64,000 nucleotides of DNA. It comes from Verrucomicrobiota bacterium (GTDB lineage: Bacteria; Chlamydiota; Chlamydiia; Chlamydiales; Rhabdochlamydiaceae). The notes beneath the pieces are model-generated. The model had not been told where the DNA came from. It worked only from the letters and a program-made list of their open reading frames with translations, and did not search any database. Positions 46,201 to 55,683 of this stretch are shown here, piece after piece. A program made the position numbers and the translations under genes. Each line of letters starts with the position of its first letter. Within the stretch, counting starts at the first letter, position 1. Location of the stretch: the NCBI GenBank assembly GCA_018240065.1, contig JAFEGH010000006.1:62001-126000 (forward strand), read 5' to 3'.

Positions 46201-46956
46201 ATGATTACATTACAAGATCTTTTTCTATATCTCCAGAACCTTCTTTCTCCAGCGGACCTTGCTGATTATTGTCCCAATGGAATTCAGGTCGAAGGCAACA
46301 GGCAAGTGAAGAAGATCTGCTTCGCGGTTTCTGCAAGTCTTGCCGCGATCGACGAGGCGGTCAAGAGGGGAGCGGACGCCCTGATCGTCCACCATGGGAT
46401 TTTCTGGAATAAAGATCCTTATGTCATCGTCGGGACCAAAAGGGACAAAATAGAACGATTGCTGAACCACAAGATCTCTTTGCTCGCTTACCACCTTCCT
46501 CTCGACGCCCATCAGCGCGTCGGAAACAACTGGAAGGCCGCATTCGATCTGGGACTTGATGACCTTGAGCCCTTTTCTCCTCTTGGGAAGACTTTCATTG
46601 GCGTCAAAGGAAAGATGGCGCCGACAAACGTTGAATCCTTCCGCAAGAAACTTGAAGCCTATTATGGACATCCAGCACATGTCGCCCTCGGTGGCAAGAG
46701 GGAGGTCAGCAGCGCTGCTATCATATCTGGCGGAGCGCATCGGAGCATTGAAGAGGCTGCTGAAGCAGGAGTTGATTGTTTCATCACGGGTAGTTTTGAT
46801 GAGCCGGTTTGGGACATTGCTCATGAACGCATGGTCAACTTTTTTGCGCTCGGTCATTACTCGACAGAAAGAGTTGGCGTGCTGGCATTGATGACGGAGC
46901 TGCAAAAACAGTTCCGCATACCCTGCGAGTTCATCGATCTGTTTAATCCTTTCTAG
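46201..46956 (+). CDS. Nif3-like dinuclear metal-centre protein (YbgI family)
   Basis: 251 residues. DYCPNGIQVEGNRQVKKICF at the start, VHHGIFWNKDPY with a His metal-ligand pair, SLLAYHLPLDAHQRVGNNWK and, near the end, HYSTERVGVLALMTEL supply the dinuclear metal site of the family, whose hexamers form toroids. It is annotated in some genomes as GTP cyclohydrolase I type 2 without good evidence; the true function is unsettled. No clear ribosome site lies before the ATG. Confidence 0.92.
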   Translation: MITLQDLFLYLQNLLSPADLADYCPNGIQVEGNRQVKKICFAVSASLAAIDEAVKRGADALIVHHGIFWNKDPYVIVGTKRDKIERLLNHKISLLAYHLPLDAHQRVGNNWKAAFDLGLDDLEPFSPLGKTFIGVKGKMAPTNVESFRKKLEAYYGHPAHVALGGKREVSSAAIISGGAHRSIEEAAEAGVDCFITGSFDEPVWDIAHERMVNFFALGHYSTERVGVLALMTELQKQFRIPCEFIDLFNPF

Positions 46957-47148
46957 AGGCGACCTTGGGTAATTCATTTTTCGAAAGATTACAATTGGTC
47001 TTTCAGGAGTTCTAAATTTCATGTATCTTCCACGCAAATCTCACCACTCCACCCACACAAGACATGTCCGGCTCATTTCGATTGAAGTATATTCTTTACA
47101 GCGATAGGATTCGCTTCTGGGATTTGATAACTCCCATAGGAGCTATGA

Positions 47149-47502
47149 ATGGCCTTATCTGACAAAGAGAGAAAGAAACATATCGCGGATGAAAGTCCGA
47201 AAACCCGCAAGGCAAGAGAAAAACTCAAGCGTCAGCTTGACGCTTTCGATAAGAAGGTTACCCCTCAGGCTTTGGAAAAAAAGGCCATTGAGATCCAGCG
47301 CTGGATCGCGCGGCACGCTTCTCATCGCATCGCGCTGAAGACCAAAAGCATTTCTCTATTCGATGAAAATCAGAATGCTGCAGGACTTAGCATGCGTGTC
47401 AGTCAGTTGGCCGATCAGATCAAAAAAGAATTTCATGTGACGAGCGAAGACGAAGGACAATTGAAGATGTCCAAGCTCAGAAAGCTCATCACTAAAGAGT
47501 AA
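47149..47502 (+). CDS. Small basic helical protein of unknown function
   Basis: 117 residues, rich in Lys, Arg and Ala; GGAG precedes the ATG. Residues 1-45 are strongly charged (KERKKHIADESPKTRKARE), then a helix IEIQRWIARHASHRIAL. No signal peptide, membrane segment or known motif seen. It could bind nucleic acid, judging from charge alone. A 9-bp GC-rich hairpin follows it. Confidence 0.65.
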   Translation: MALSDKERKKHIADESPKTRKAREKLKRQLDAFDKKVTPQALEKKAIEIQRWIARHASHRIALKTKSISLFDENQNAAGLSMRVSQLADQIKKEFHVTSEDEGQLKMSKLRKLITKE

Positions 47503-47514
47503 TTCTACCTTGAT

Positions 47515-47543
47515 ATCCCCCTCCCCTTAAAGGCGAGGGGGAT
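47515..47543. terminator. GC-rich hairpin between the small basic protein gene and tyrS
   Basis: ATCCCCCTC (47515-47523) pairs with GAGGGGGAT (47535-47543), loop CCCTTAAAGGC. No T-run. Similar C-run/G-run hairpins recur near 48.94 and 49.03 kb. Confidence 0.55.
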
Positions 47544-47624
47544 AAACCATCAGAATTCCCTAATTGCAACTTTTGAGTGCACTCCCTAGAATTACAGGCA
47601 TGATTATTGCCTAAAGGATTTTCT

Positions 47625-48899
47625 ATGCCCAATGTCATCGAATGTTTAAAAGAGCGCGGACTGCTGGATGCTATTACAAGTGAGGAACTGATTAAGCGCG
47701 TCGAGCAGCCCATCAAGCTTTATTGCGGCTTCGATCCGACAGCTGACAGCCTCCACATTGGGAACCTGGTAGGCATCGTCGTTCTCCGCTGGTTCCAGAA
47801 ATTCGGGCATACTCCCGTCGTCATCCTCGGCGGAGCGACAGGCCGGATTGGAGACCCCTCGGGCAAAAGCGTCGAACGACCCTTACTAGACAACTCGACG
47901 ATCGTCTACAATTCGACGCGGATCCGCCGCCATTTTGAGGCGATCCTCGATTTCTTTCACCCCAAGGCCCGCCCCATCGTCTTCAATAACGACGAGTGGT
48001 TCTCAGATTTCCGACTGATCGATTTCCTGAGAGATGTCGGCAAACATTTCCGACTGGGGACTATGCTTGCCAAAGAAAGCGTGAAGAGCCGCCTTAACTC
48101 GGAAGAGGGGATCAGCTTTACCGAATTCAGCTATCAATTGCTTCAGTCCTATGATTTCTACCATCTTTCCGCAAACCACGGCGTTGTTCTGCAGATCGGC
48201 GGCAGCGACCAGTGGGGCAACATCACTGAAGGGGTCGATCTGATCCGCCGTCTGGGCGGAGGCCCTGCCTATGGCCTGACATTCCCTCTCCTGACCCGCA
48301 GCGACGGAAAAAAATTCGGTAAGTCTGAATCCGGCGCAGTCTGGCTTGCCGCCGACAGGTGCTCTCCTTACGATTTCTACCAGTACTTCTTCCGTATGCC
48401 GGATGCAGACGTGGCCAAGATGATGCGGGTCCTCACTTTCATGGACCTGGACGAGATCCGCCAGATCGAAGAGAAAATGCAGGAAAAAGATTATATTCCA
48501 AACACTGCGCAAAAGCGGCTAGCGGAAGAGATGACGCGACTGATCCACGGGGAAGAAGGACTCGCCAAAGCGCTCAAGGTTACCGAAGGGGCTGCTCCTG
48601 GCTCTGATGCTATCCTCGATCCGGAGTCTTTGCGGGAAATTGCTAGAGATATGCCCAGCACCGAATTGGAGCTTGGGGACATCCTCGAACAAAAATTTGT
48701 CGACGTTACGGTCAAAATCGGCCTTCTTCCGAGCAAAGGGGAAGCCGTCCGACTGATCCAGAACGGCGGAGCGTACCTGAACAATCAGCGCATCGACGAC
48801 GCCAACTACCGATTATCGGAAAAATCTTTAATCGGGGGAGAATTCCTTCTTTTCGGGTCAGGCAAAAAGAAAAAAATGCTTGTCAAAATCAAAAAGTAA
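47625..48899 (+). CDS. tyrS: Tyrosyl-tRNA synthetase
   Basis: About 424 residues from the ATG at 47625 (AAAGGA upstream). The class I HIGH motif is in PTADSLHIGNLVGIVVL, GGATGRIGDPSGKS is the TyrRS-specific loop, IGGSDQWGNITEGVDLIRR the tyrosine-binding region and DGKKFGKSESGAVWL the KMSKS equivalent. The last 65 residues are an S4 RNA-binding domain (EAVRLIQNGGAYLNNQRI). It charges tRNA-Tyr. A terminator-like hairpin follows. Confidence 0.97.
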   Translation: MPNVIECLKERGLLDAITSEELIKRVEQPIKLYCGFDPTADSLHIGNLVGIVVLRWFQKFGHTPVVILGGATGRIGDPSGKSVERPLLDNSTIVYNSTRIRRHFEAILDFFHPKARPIVFNNDEWFSDFRLIDFLRDVGKHFRLGTMLAKESVKSRLNSEEGISFTEFSYQLLQSYDFYHLSANHGVVLQIGGSDQWGNITEGVDLIRRLGGGPAYGLTFPLLTRSDGKKFGKSESGAVWLAADRCSPYDFYQYFFRMPDADVAKMMRVLTFMDLDEIRQIEEKMQEKDYIPNTAQKRLAEEMTRLIHGEEGLAKALKVTEGAAPGSDAILDPESLREIARDMPSTELELGDILEQKFVDVTVKIGLLPSKGEAVRLIQNGGAYLNNQRIDDANYRLSEKSLIGGEFLLFGSGKKKKMLVKIKK

Positions 48900-48932
48900 C
48901 CTCTTTTTGATTCCCCAATCCCTCCTGTATTC

Positions 48933-48964
48933 CTCCCCAAAAAAGGGGGAGTGTTAATTTTTTT
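48933..48964 (+). terminator. Intrinsic terminator after tyrS
   Basis: CTCCCC (48933-48938) pairs with GGGGAG (48946-48951), followed by a T-rich tract that runs to 48964. Confidence 0.75.
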
Positions 48965-49186
48965 GTAAAAACAACTTGCCTGAAAATCAACGTGATACAA
49001 CAATGTGCAAGTAAAAGGACAATGGTCCCTCTCCTGCCTTGCGAGGGGTAGAAGGTCAATATTATCTTAAGCTCCAGGGCTGCAATTTAGCGGAATAAAT
49101 CCCGCCTTTGCTGCCCACAGGCCCTTAGATGTTGCCCTAAAAAAAGGATGCGGACCCAGGAAGAGTTTAACAAGGAGTCAAAAAAT

Positions 49187-49504
49187 ATGGCGACAATCAC
49201 TAAAAAGAAGTTGATACAAGTGATTTCCCAGAATCGTGGTGTCCATCCTAACGACGTTCGCAATGTCATTCAATCTTTTTTAGATGCGATGACCGAGTAT
49301 CTATCTAAGGGCGACCGGCTTGAATTTCGTGATTTTGGCGTTTTTGAGGTCGTGGAGAGAAAGCAGAAGATAGGGCGCAACCCTAAAAATGCAGCCGTGC
49401 CCATCATCATTCCTGCGCGCCTTGCTGTCAAATTCACACCGGGTAAAAAAATGCGCAAGCTCATTGAAAAAGAGCGCAAAAATACCGGCGGACAGAGCAA
49501 ATAG
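49187..49504 (+). CDS. HU/IHF-family DNA-binding protein
   Basis: 105 residues from the ATG at 49187 (AAGGAG 9 nt upstream). The family signature is clear: LEFRDFGVFEVVERKQKIGR, then NPKNAAVPIIIPARLAVKF and PGKKMRKLI. It bends DNA and shapes the nucleoid. The position two genes upstream of accA fits the chlamydial himD/ihfA locus (CT267). A terminator follows, so it is likely a single-gene transcript. Confidence 0.95.
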   Translation: MATITKKKLIQVISQNRGVHPNDVRNVIQSFLDAMTEYLSKGDRLEFRDFGVFEVVERKQKIGRNPKNAAVPIIIPARLAVKFTPGKKMRKLIEKERKNTGGQSK

Positions 49505-49540
49505 TACCTGTTTTTTTGACTCTGTAAATCTTTCTATTTA

Positions 49541-49576
49541 AAGAGGGGGCATTCCCGGCCTCCTCTTATTTTTTTA
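49541..49576 (+). terminator. Intrinsic terminator after the HU/IHF gene
   Basis: AAGAGGGGG (49541-49549) pairs with CCTCCTCTT (49559-49567) apart from one position, followed by a seven-T run. Confidence 0.85.
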
Positions 49577-49781
49577 TATTCTCAACCTTTGTTTTTAATT
49601 CTTGATTTTATCTCGGTTATGTAGATAATTGTTCTTTATTTTTTGAAATTTGCTAATTAGAATGATTTGTGTTTTAGGATGCTTTTTCTTATGGAAGGCT
49701 GCCTTGAACGAACCCCCTTCCTAAAAAGGTGGGCGGTACTTATAATTTGATCAACTCAGGTTTAATTACAGGAGCACCGAC

Positions 49782-50876
49782 TTGTCAGCGCCTAAGTGGA
49801 TTTTGATTGGTACAGTGACCTTATTTTCTGTGATCGGTATTGCAGCCGTCGTGAAAAAAGGTGGCAACGAATCGACGTCATCTGCGGTGTCCGCTAAAGC
49901 TGCGGAGAGTGCCGCCGAAACGCCTGTCGTCTCTATCCCCACCCCTAATCGACCTCCCGTCGTCGAAAAAGAAGCCGTTAGCGCAAAAAAAAATACCAGA
50001 GAGAAGAAGGGGAAGGAGGCGAAAGCGGTCCTTGCGTCCAACGCGGCGCCGGCCCAAACTCCTATGGCCCGCCCGGTCCTCTCCTCAAAAGACGACTTCC
50101 CCAATATTGACAGGATCTTCCAGCTGTTTACGACAGGCTCTTCCAAGCTTCCGATTGTCGAGACGCTCAATTATTCCAGCTCTGTGGCCTGGCTCAAAGG
50201 GCGCCCCGCCTGGATTGCCGACTACGCCACCTACTACAATACCTCCCGCCACTTTATTGCACGCAGCCTAAACGGCAGGGCCGATTACTTTTCCCAAAAA
50301 GTCTCTGAAGGGAGCAAGTTCAACGTCTTCCGCAAAGACAAGAAGATCAATTTTTACCTCCTCGTCGATGTCTCTCGTTGCAAAATGGGATTCTATTATG
50401 TCGATCTGGACACGAATGAACGCGTTCTGCTTAAGACCTACCCAGTTGGGCTTGGGCGGATCGATACCTCCAAACCTTCCGGAACGCTTACCCCGCTCGG
50501 CCGCTATACGCTTGGCAGCCGAGTCGCTATTTATAAATCGGGGATGCAGGGATTCTACCAGGATCAGAAAGTTGAAATGATCCGTGTGTTCGGCACTCGC
50601 TGGATCCCGTTTGATCAGGAAGTGGAGAGGACGACGGCGCTTGCCAAAGGATACGGCCTTCAGGGAGCTCCCTGGGTGCCTGACGCCGGCGGTCAGTTGG
50701 TGGAGAATAAAAGCGCGGTCGGCGCTTATGACAGCGACGGATGCATCCGTCTGAACTCTGAAGATATAGAAGAACTTTTTTCGATCGTTCTGACAAAACC
50801 TACGTTCATTGAAATAGTTAAAGATTTTCACGAAGCTAAACTGCCAGGGTTGGAAGTCGCCGCTCCCTCCCGCTAG
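49782..50876 (+). CDS. L,D-transpeptidase (YkuD family), TTG start
   Basis: 364 residues. No ATG fits; TTG at 49782 has AGGAG 8 nt upstream and opens an N-terminal anchor ([19 protein letters not shown]). An Ala/Lys/Pro linker follows at about 25-100. The YkuD domain is about residues 185-345: [38 protein letters not shown], and the catalytic-Cys region [18 protein letters not shown]. The usual S-H-G-C reads S-D-G-C, although the Cys and Arg remain. These enzymes crosslink or edit peptidoglycan, which environmental chlamydiae contain. Upstream of accA, the place of hypothetical CT266 in C. trachomatis. Confidence 0.88.
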   Translation: MSAPKWILIGTVTLFSVIGIAAVVKKGGNESTSSAVSAKAAESAAETPVVSIPTPNRPPVVEKEAVSAKKNTREKKGKEAKAVLASNAAPAQTPMARPVLSSKDDFPNIDRIFQLFTTGSSKLPIVETLNYSSSVAWLKGRPAWIADYATYYNTSRHFIARSLNGRADYFSQKVSEGSKFNVFRKDKKINFYLLVDVSRCKMGFYYVDLDTNERVLLKTYPVGLGRIDTSKPSGTLTPLGRYTLGSRVAIYKSGMQGFYQDQKVEMIRVFGTRWIPFDQEVERTTALAKGYGLQGAPWVPDAGGQLVENKSAVGAYDSDGCIRLNSEDIEELFSIVLTKPTFIEIVKDFHEAKLPGLEVAAPSR

Positions 50877-50899
50877 CCTTAAGCAAGGATAAGAACAAT

Positions 50900-51871
50900 A
50901 TGAGTACGCTCGCTCATGAGAAGCAGATTTTCGAATACGAAAAGACGATTGCCCAACTGAAGGAGCAGAATAAAGACAATGCTCTTTGGTCGGAGGAGGA
51001 AATCGCCAAACTTGAGACTAAGCTTCAGCAGCTAAGGAGCAAGGTTTATTCAGAGCTGTCTCCTTGGGACAGGGTCTCGATCTGCCGCCACCCCCAGCGA
51101 CCTAAATCGGTCGATTACATTCGCAATATCTGTGAAGAATTTACAGAACTGTACGGCGACCGCCTTTTCCGCGACGACCGCGCAGTCGTGTGCGGGCTTG
51201 CCAAGATCGGGGGCCAGAAGTTTATGGTCATCGCTCAGGAAAAAGGGAACGACACGCAGAGCCGCCTCGAGCGCAATTTCGGCATGATGCACCCTGAGGG
51301 ATACCGCAAAGCGATGCGCTGCATGCGCCTTGCCGCCACTTTCAAGCTGCCAGTCCTTTCCCTGATCGACACTCCAGGGGCGCATCCAGGACTTTCTTCT
51401 GAAGAGCGCGGCCAGGGCTGGGCGATCGCTCAAAATCTATTTGAGATGGCCCGTCTGCCGACCCCGATCATCTGTGTCCTCATCGGGGAAGGATGTTCTG
51501 GCGGAGCTCTTGGAATCGGCATCGGCGACGTCGTCGCCATGCTGGAGCACTCCTACTATTCGGTCATTTCTCCGGAAGGCTGCGCATCAATTCTATGGCG
51601 CGACAACAACAAAAAAGAACTTGCCGCCCAGACGCTCAAGATGCACGTGGAAGACTTGATGAAGTTCGATATTGTCGACGCGATGATCGACGAGCCGATG
51701 GGAGGCGCCCATCACGATCCCGCCCAGGTCTACGCCAATGTCAAAAAATACGTCCTCGATCAATGGAATATTTTAAAAACTGTAGACCCTGAGTTCCTGA
51801 TCGAACAACGCTACCAAAAATTCCGCCGAATTGGTAAATTTTCCATAGAAGAGAACCTGCCGGTAGAATAA
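50900..51871 (+). CDS. accA: Acetyl-CoA carboxylase carboxyltransferase subunit alpha
   Basis: 323 residues. [59 protein letters not shown] and [20 protein letters not shown] are hallmarks, with the oxyanion-hole glycines in [15 protein letters not shown]. With AccD it moves CO2 from biotin to acetyl-CoA for fatty acid synthesis. AAGGAT precedes the ATG. Starts 23 bp after the transpeptidase gene and is followed within 95 bp by the MsbA-like exporter, probably one transcript. Confidence 0.97.
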   Translation: MSTLAHEKQIFEYEKTIAQLKEQNKDNALWSEEEIAKLETKLQQLRSKVYSELSPWDRVSICRHPQRPKSVDYIRNICEEFTELYGDRLFRDDRAVVCGLAKIGGQKFMVIAQEKGNDTQSRLERNFGMMHPEGYRKAMRCMRLAATFKLPVLSLIDTPGAHPGLSSEERGQGWAIAQNLFEMARLPTPIICVLIGEGCSGGALGIGIGDVVAMLEHSYYSVISPEGCASILWRDNNKKELAAQTLKMHVEDLMKFDIVDAMIDEPMGGAHHDPAQVYANVKKYVLDQWNILKTVDPEFLIEQRYQKFRRIGKFSIEENLPVE

Positions 51872-51965
51872 ACTATTTTTAATGGCCTCTATTCCGGAGA
51901 ATTTTGCTAGAGCGTTACGCCCTAATCTCAAATTTCCCGAAAAATTGCCTTTGAAGGACACCTGA

Positions 51966-53933
51966 ATGAAATTACTTCTCAAGGCCGCATTACGTAGCCG
52001 CCAACACCTCTCGCTGCTCATTGTGACCTTCGTCACTTTACTCTGCCTGACCGTGGCAAGCCAGATGGAGATGTTCGCGCTCGGCGTCCTTTCCAATAAC
52101 GGCGCTGATTTCTTCACCCTCTTCTCCACTGAACAGGCGGTAGATGTTCCCCGCGACTCGGTTTCCCTGCAGACCGTCGAAGCTAAATGGCTCCAGATCG
52201 ATACAAATGGAACGGGCGTGATCACCAAGCAGCAGGCTGCAGCCTACATGGCTTCAAGAGAGACCAACCCTCTCAACTGGCTCCTGCGCGAATTCCGCGA
52301 GCAATTCAAGTTTACCAATAACATCAAGGCGCTCGTCATCGTCCTCCTCTGCGTCGCGATCTTCAAGGCGATCTGGCTCTTTGCCAGCCGCTATACGACG
52401 CAGCTGCTGTCGATCCGGGTCAGCCGCGACCTGCGCCAGCAGTATTTCGAGCACATCCAATCGCTTCCGATGAGCTTTTACCAAAAACACAACATCGGCA
52501 GCCTTTCCTCCCGAGTCGTCGGCGATGCTGGCCAGATCGCGGTCTCCATCAACTCCTGGCTTACAAACTATCTGCAGACGCCATTTACGATCATTACCTG
52601 CCTTTCTATGTGCTTCTATCTGTCCTGGCAGCTGTCCCTCGTCGTCTTCATCGGCGTTCCTCTCATCGTCCTGCCCATCGTCTTTCTTGCCCGCCGCGTG
52701 AAGCGCGTCTCACGCCAGCTCCAGTCGAACCAGGAGCGCTTTGCAAACGTCCTGATCGACTTCCTCGCCGGAATCCAGACTGTCAAAATCTTCTCTATGG
52801 AAGCCTTCTCCTTAAGAAAATACAAAGAGCAGAACGACCGGATGGCGGTCCTGGAAGGCAAGACGGCGAAATACGGCCTGCTGACACGTCCGATCCTCCA
52901 TGCGATCACTACTGTCTGCCTGGCGTCCGTCGTCCTTTTCGGCCTCTATACGCTATGCATGAGCCTTTCCCAGTTGATCGTTTTCTGCGGACTTTTGCAG
53001 CTGGTTTACGAACCTGTTAAAAAATTCGCTGACGAGAACGCCAACATCCAGCGCGGCGTCGTGGCTGCCGAGCGCATGTTCGAGGTTCTCCACCTGAAAC
53101 CTGACATCGAAGATCGCAAGGGCGCTCTCGAGCTGTCCGGCTTTAAAGATAAAATCGAATTCAGGAATGTCTGGTTCCGCTATAAGGATGAATGGATCCT
53201 CAAAGACGTCAGCTTCACTGTGAACAAAGGGGAGACGGTCGCGATCGTAGGTCCGACAGGCGCTGGGAAATCGACGATTGTTCAACTCATTCCGCGCCTC
53301 TTCGATGTTCAGAAAGGGGAGATCCTTATCGACGGCAGGCCGCTCAATGCGTACACGCAGAAGTCGATCCGTGAAATGATCGCCTTCGTCTCTCAAAAAC
53401 CATTCCTATTCTTTGACACGATCGCAGCCAACATCTCCTTTGGTAAGAACTTCACTCGCGAGAGAATCGAAAACGCGGCAAAACGCGCCCATGCGGAAGA
53501 GTTCATCAGCCGCCTGCCGCAGAAATATGATTCGATGCTGGCTGAAGCTGGGCAGAACCTGTCCGGTGGACAGCAGCAGCGCCTTGCCATCGCCAGAGCT
53601 CTTGTCAAGGAAGCCCCCGTCCTCATCTTGGACGAGGCGACATCCGCACTCGATTCCATCAGCGAGTTGCATATCAAAAAAGCGATCACCAATCTCCATG
53701 GCGAAGTGACGCAGATCTTGATTGCTCACCGTCTGTCGACAATCGAGCACGCGGACAAGATCATCTATCTCGAACACGGCGTCAAGATCGCCGAGGGCAA
53801 TCGCGATGAACTGCTCAAGACATGCGAGCCGTTCCGCCGCATGTGGGAAGCGCTCTATCATCATGACACCTATGTCCATGAAGCTGAGAAGGCAGGGAAG
53901 CCGGCTACAGAAGAGCCCGCTCCCGTCGTCTAA
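51966..53933 (+). CDS. msbA: MsbA-like ABC exporter with an EF-hand-like periplasmic insertion
   Basis: 655 residues, a half-transporter with fused TM and ATPase domains. TM1 near residues 17-40. Then a soluble loop of about 80 residues containing QIDTNGTGVITKQQAAAYM, an EF-hand-like calcium loop. TM2-TM6 run to about residue 350. ATPase: Walker A GPTGAGKSTIVQLIPR, signature LSGGQQQRLAIARALV, Walker B VLILDEATSALD, H-loop IAHRLSTIEHAD. Family members flip lipid A precursors or lipids to the periplasmic leaflet. Position after accA matches the chlamydial msbA locus. A half palindrome follows the stop codon. Confidence 0.9.
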   Translation: MKLLLKAALRSRQHLSLLIVTFVTLLCLTVASQMEMFALGVLSNNGADFFTLFSTEQAVDVPRDSVSLQTVEAKWLQIDTNGTGVITKQQAAAYMASRETNPLNWLLREFREQFKFTNNIKALVIVLLCVAIFKAIWLFASRYTTQLLSIRVSRDLRQQYFEHIQSLPMSFYQKHNIGSLSSRVVGDAGQIAVSINSWLTNYLQTPFTIITCLSMCFYLSWQLSLVVFIGVPLIVLPIVFLARRVKRVSRQLQSNQERFANVLIDFLAGIQTVKIFSMEAFSLRKYKEQNDRMAVLEGKTAKYGLLTRPILHAITTVCLASVVLFGLYTLCMSLSQLIVFCGLLQLVYEPVKKFADENANIQRGVVAAERMFEVLHLKPDIEDRKGALELSGFKDKIEFRNVWFRYKDEWILKDVSFTVNKGETVAIVGPTGAGKSTIVQLIPRLFDVQKGEILIDGRPLNAYTQKSIREMIAFVSQKPFLFFDTIAANISFGKNFTRERIENAAKRAHAEEFISRLPQKYDSMLAEAGQNLSGGQQQRLAIARALVKEAPVLILDEATSALDSISELHIKKAITNLHGEVTQILIAHRLSTIEHADKIIYLEHGVKIAEGNRDELLKTCEPFRRMWEALYHHDTYVHEAEKAGKPATEEPAPVV

Positions 53934-53938
53934 AATAT

Positions 53939-53950
53939 ACCCAAACAACT
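53939..53950 (-). repeat. Half palindromic element
   Basis: ACCCAAACAAC directly after the ABC exporter stop matches the tail and right-arm end of the dispersed palindrome in reverse orientation. Too short to be sure. The rest of the 287-bp gap holds a small hairpin (GGGGG ... CCCCC near 54018) and AT-rich DNA. Confidence 0.4.
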
Positions 53951-54220
53951 CTTTGATCCGCCCTCTTGCGGAAACCCCTCCATTAATGACCGGGCATTTC
54001 AACGATGTCCCTGTGGGGGAGCGAAGCCCCCTCCAACCACAAAATCCCATGCCTTCACCCCATGGTTCACGGTTAAATCCTTATCTTTATATCCTTGTTA
54101 TTCAATCTTTTATTTTCTGTGCATTGCGTTCGCAATAATTCAATTTATTTATTTTGTTGATCTTAGTTTTCGAAAACATGGTAAACTCTTCGCAATTTCC
54201 ATTTTTTTAGGAGGATTTTT

Positions 54221-55582
54221 ATGGGTTCACCCACCTTGAATGTGAATAGCGGGTTTACACAATTTTATCAGGACGCAGGAAAGATCGAGCAGGCTCTTTC
54301 TGCTATGAAGCAGCTAAAGCTGCCTCAGGACATCGATGCAATGCAGAAGGGACTCGAGACAGTATATAGTAATCTGGAACGGCTGGCTATCAGCGCAGAA
54401 CTTGTGCACACCCAGAGCAAAAAAGTGAATGAAAAGGGTGTTTTGGTATTGCATGGAGATTCAGAGGACCCAATGCAAAAAGTCCAGCAGCTCCGCAAAG
54501 AAACCCAAGTTTTGCATCACGAATTTATTAACAGGGGGCAATACAGCGTGTTGCATGATAAGGCTACGGCCCTGATGTTTAAGTCGACGCGCAAAAGGTT
54601 GGCGCAGGACATAGCTCCGTTGGAAGAAATGAAAAAGGAATGGAAAGAAATATCTTCGGGTATGAAAGGGATAATGGCAAGCATTGACAAGCATCAGGTT
54701 ACTCTATCCCCAGATGTAGAGTCGAGACTCGGAATGCTTAACATGCAGATCAATGGCACAAAAAACTGTCTGCTTGAGCTGCCGTTATTTGAAAAAGAGA
54801 CACTAATTGAACTCTTCGCCCTTTTGGAACAGCCTATGCCAAGCTCTGCCTCAGAGTGGAATGCCAGAAAACTGGAAATCGATTCGATGATCCAGGTACT
54901 CAAACCAGAGATCCAGCAACGTCTGGACTTCTTTGTCTTCATCGTATCTCCTGAGCCTAAGGGAGGACATGAATGGGGAAAAAAACACCGTTTTGATAAC
55001 CCTGCGCTTTTGAAGAAGGCATTGGGAATGGCAATTTGGGACTCTATCAAATTGGCCATGCGCGAAGAAAGATGGAGTGCAAAACAACAATTCAAAGTTT
55101 TGAATAAATTCTGCATGTTTGCAGGTGAGAAGAAAGGCGAAAAGGAGGTAGAAAAATGGGCATTGCAGAACGCAGAAGAGAAGCCTGTGCCTCTATGTAA
55201 AGCAATTTGGGCATTGACTTCCCAAAAGTCCTTTCAGAATTTCTTCTATAGCGCTCCTCTCAATCAGAATTCCTATCAGCCTGGCTTCACTATCAAAGGG
55301 CCAATTTTTGTTGAGAAATCGCCTTTAGAAAAAGTGAAGGAGATGTTGGCTGTGGTATGCAGTCAGGACGCCATCGAGGCTTCTGTGAAAAGAGAATATG
55401 TCAAAGGATGTCTGGATGCAATCCCCAATGAGGAAAGATATAAAATTGACGAACAGGTCTTTCTGCTTTCCAAAGATCCCTGGAAAGGGGGGAAGTTTTG
55501 GGGAAGAGACCATGCCTACGACGATATCTCGGTATTGTTTGAGGCTGTGAAGATAGTTTCTGCTAAGAAAATCACTGTCTAA
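54221..55582 (+). CDS. Helical protein with W-G-x2-H-x2-D-D motifs (paralog of the 34.1-kb gene)
   Basis: 453 residues, no signal peptide, mainly helical with a coiled-coil N-terminus. AGGAGG gives a strong ribosome site. Two motif copies: VSPEPKGGHEWGKKHRFDN near residue 245 and LSKDPWKGGKFWGRDHAYDD near 425, each preceded by an Asp and a hydrophobic strand-like segment (RLDFFVFIV, IDEQVFLL) and followed by a helix (LLKKALGMAIWDSIKLAM). The gene at 34.1 kb has the same arrangement. No known family recognised. A terminator follows. Confidence 0.78.
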   Translation: MGSPTLNVNSGFTQFYQDAGKIEQALSAMKQLKLPQDIDAMQKGLETVYSNLERLAISAELVHTQSKKVNEKGVLVLHGDSEDPMQKVQQLRKETQVLHHEFINRGQYSVLHDKATALMFKSTRKRLAQDIAPLEEMKKEWKEISSGMKGIMASIDKHQVTLSPDVESRLGMLNMQINGTKNCLLELPLFEKETLIELFALLEQPMPSSASEWNARKLEIDSMIQVLKPEIQQRLDFFVFIVSPEPKGGHEWGKKHRFDNPALLKKALGMAIWDSIKLAMREERWSAKQQFKVLNKFCMFAGEKKGEKEVEKWALQNAEEKPVPLCKAIWALTSQKSFQNFFYSAPLNQNSYQPGFTIKGPIFVEKSPLEKVKEMLAVVCSQDAIEASVKREYVKGCLDAIPNEERYKIDEQVFLLSKDPWKGGKFWGRDHAYDDISVLFEAVKIVSAKKITV

Positions 55583-55598
55583 AGTTTTTTCTATTAAG

Positions 55599-55635
55599 AT
55601 CGGCGGCGTTTCCATGAGGGGGCGCCGCGATTTTT
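55599..55635 (+). terminator. Intrinsic terminator
   Basis: ATCGGCGGCG (55599-55608) pairs with CGCCGCGAT (55623-55631) with one bulge, followed by five T residues. Confidence 0.8.
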
Positions 55636-55683
55636 CTCTCCTCTCTTATTCCTTTTCTTTTAACATTGGGAAAAGGAGGTGAA

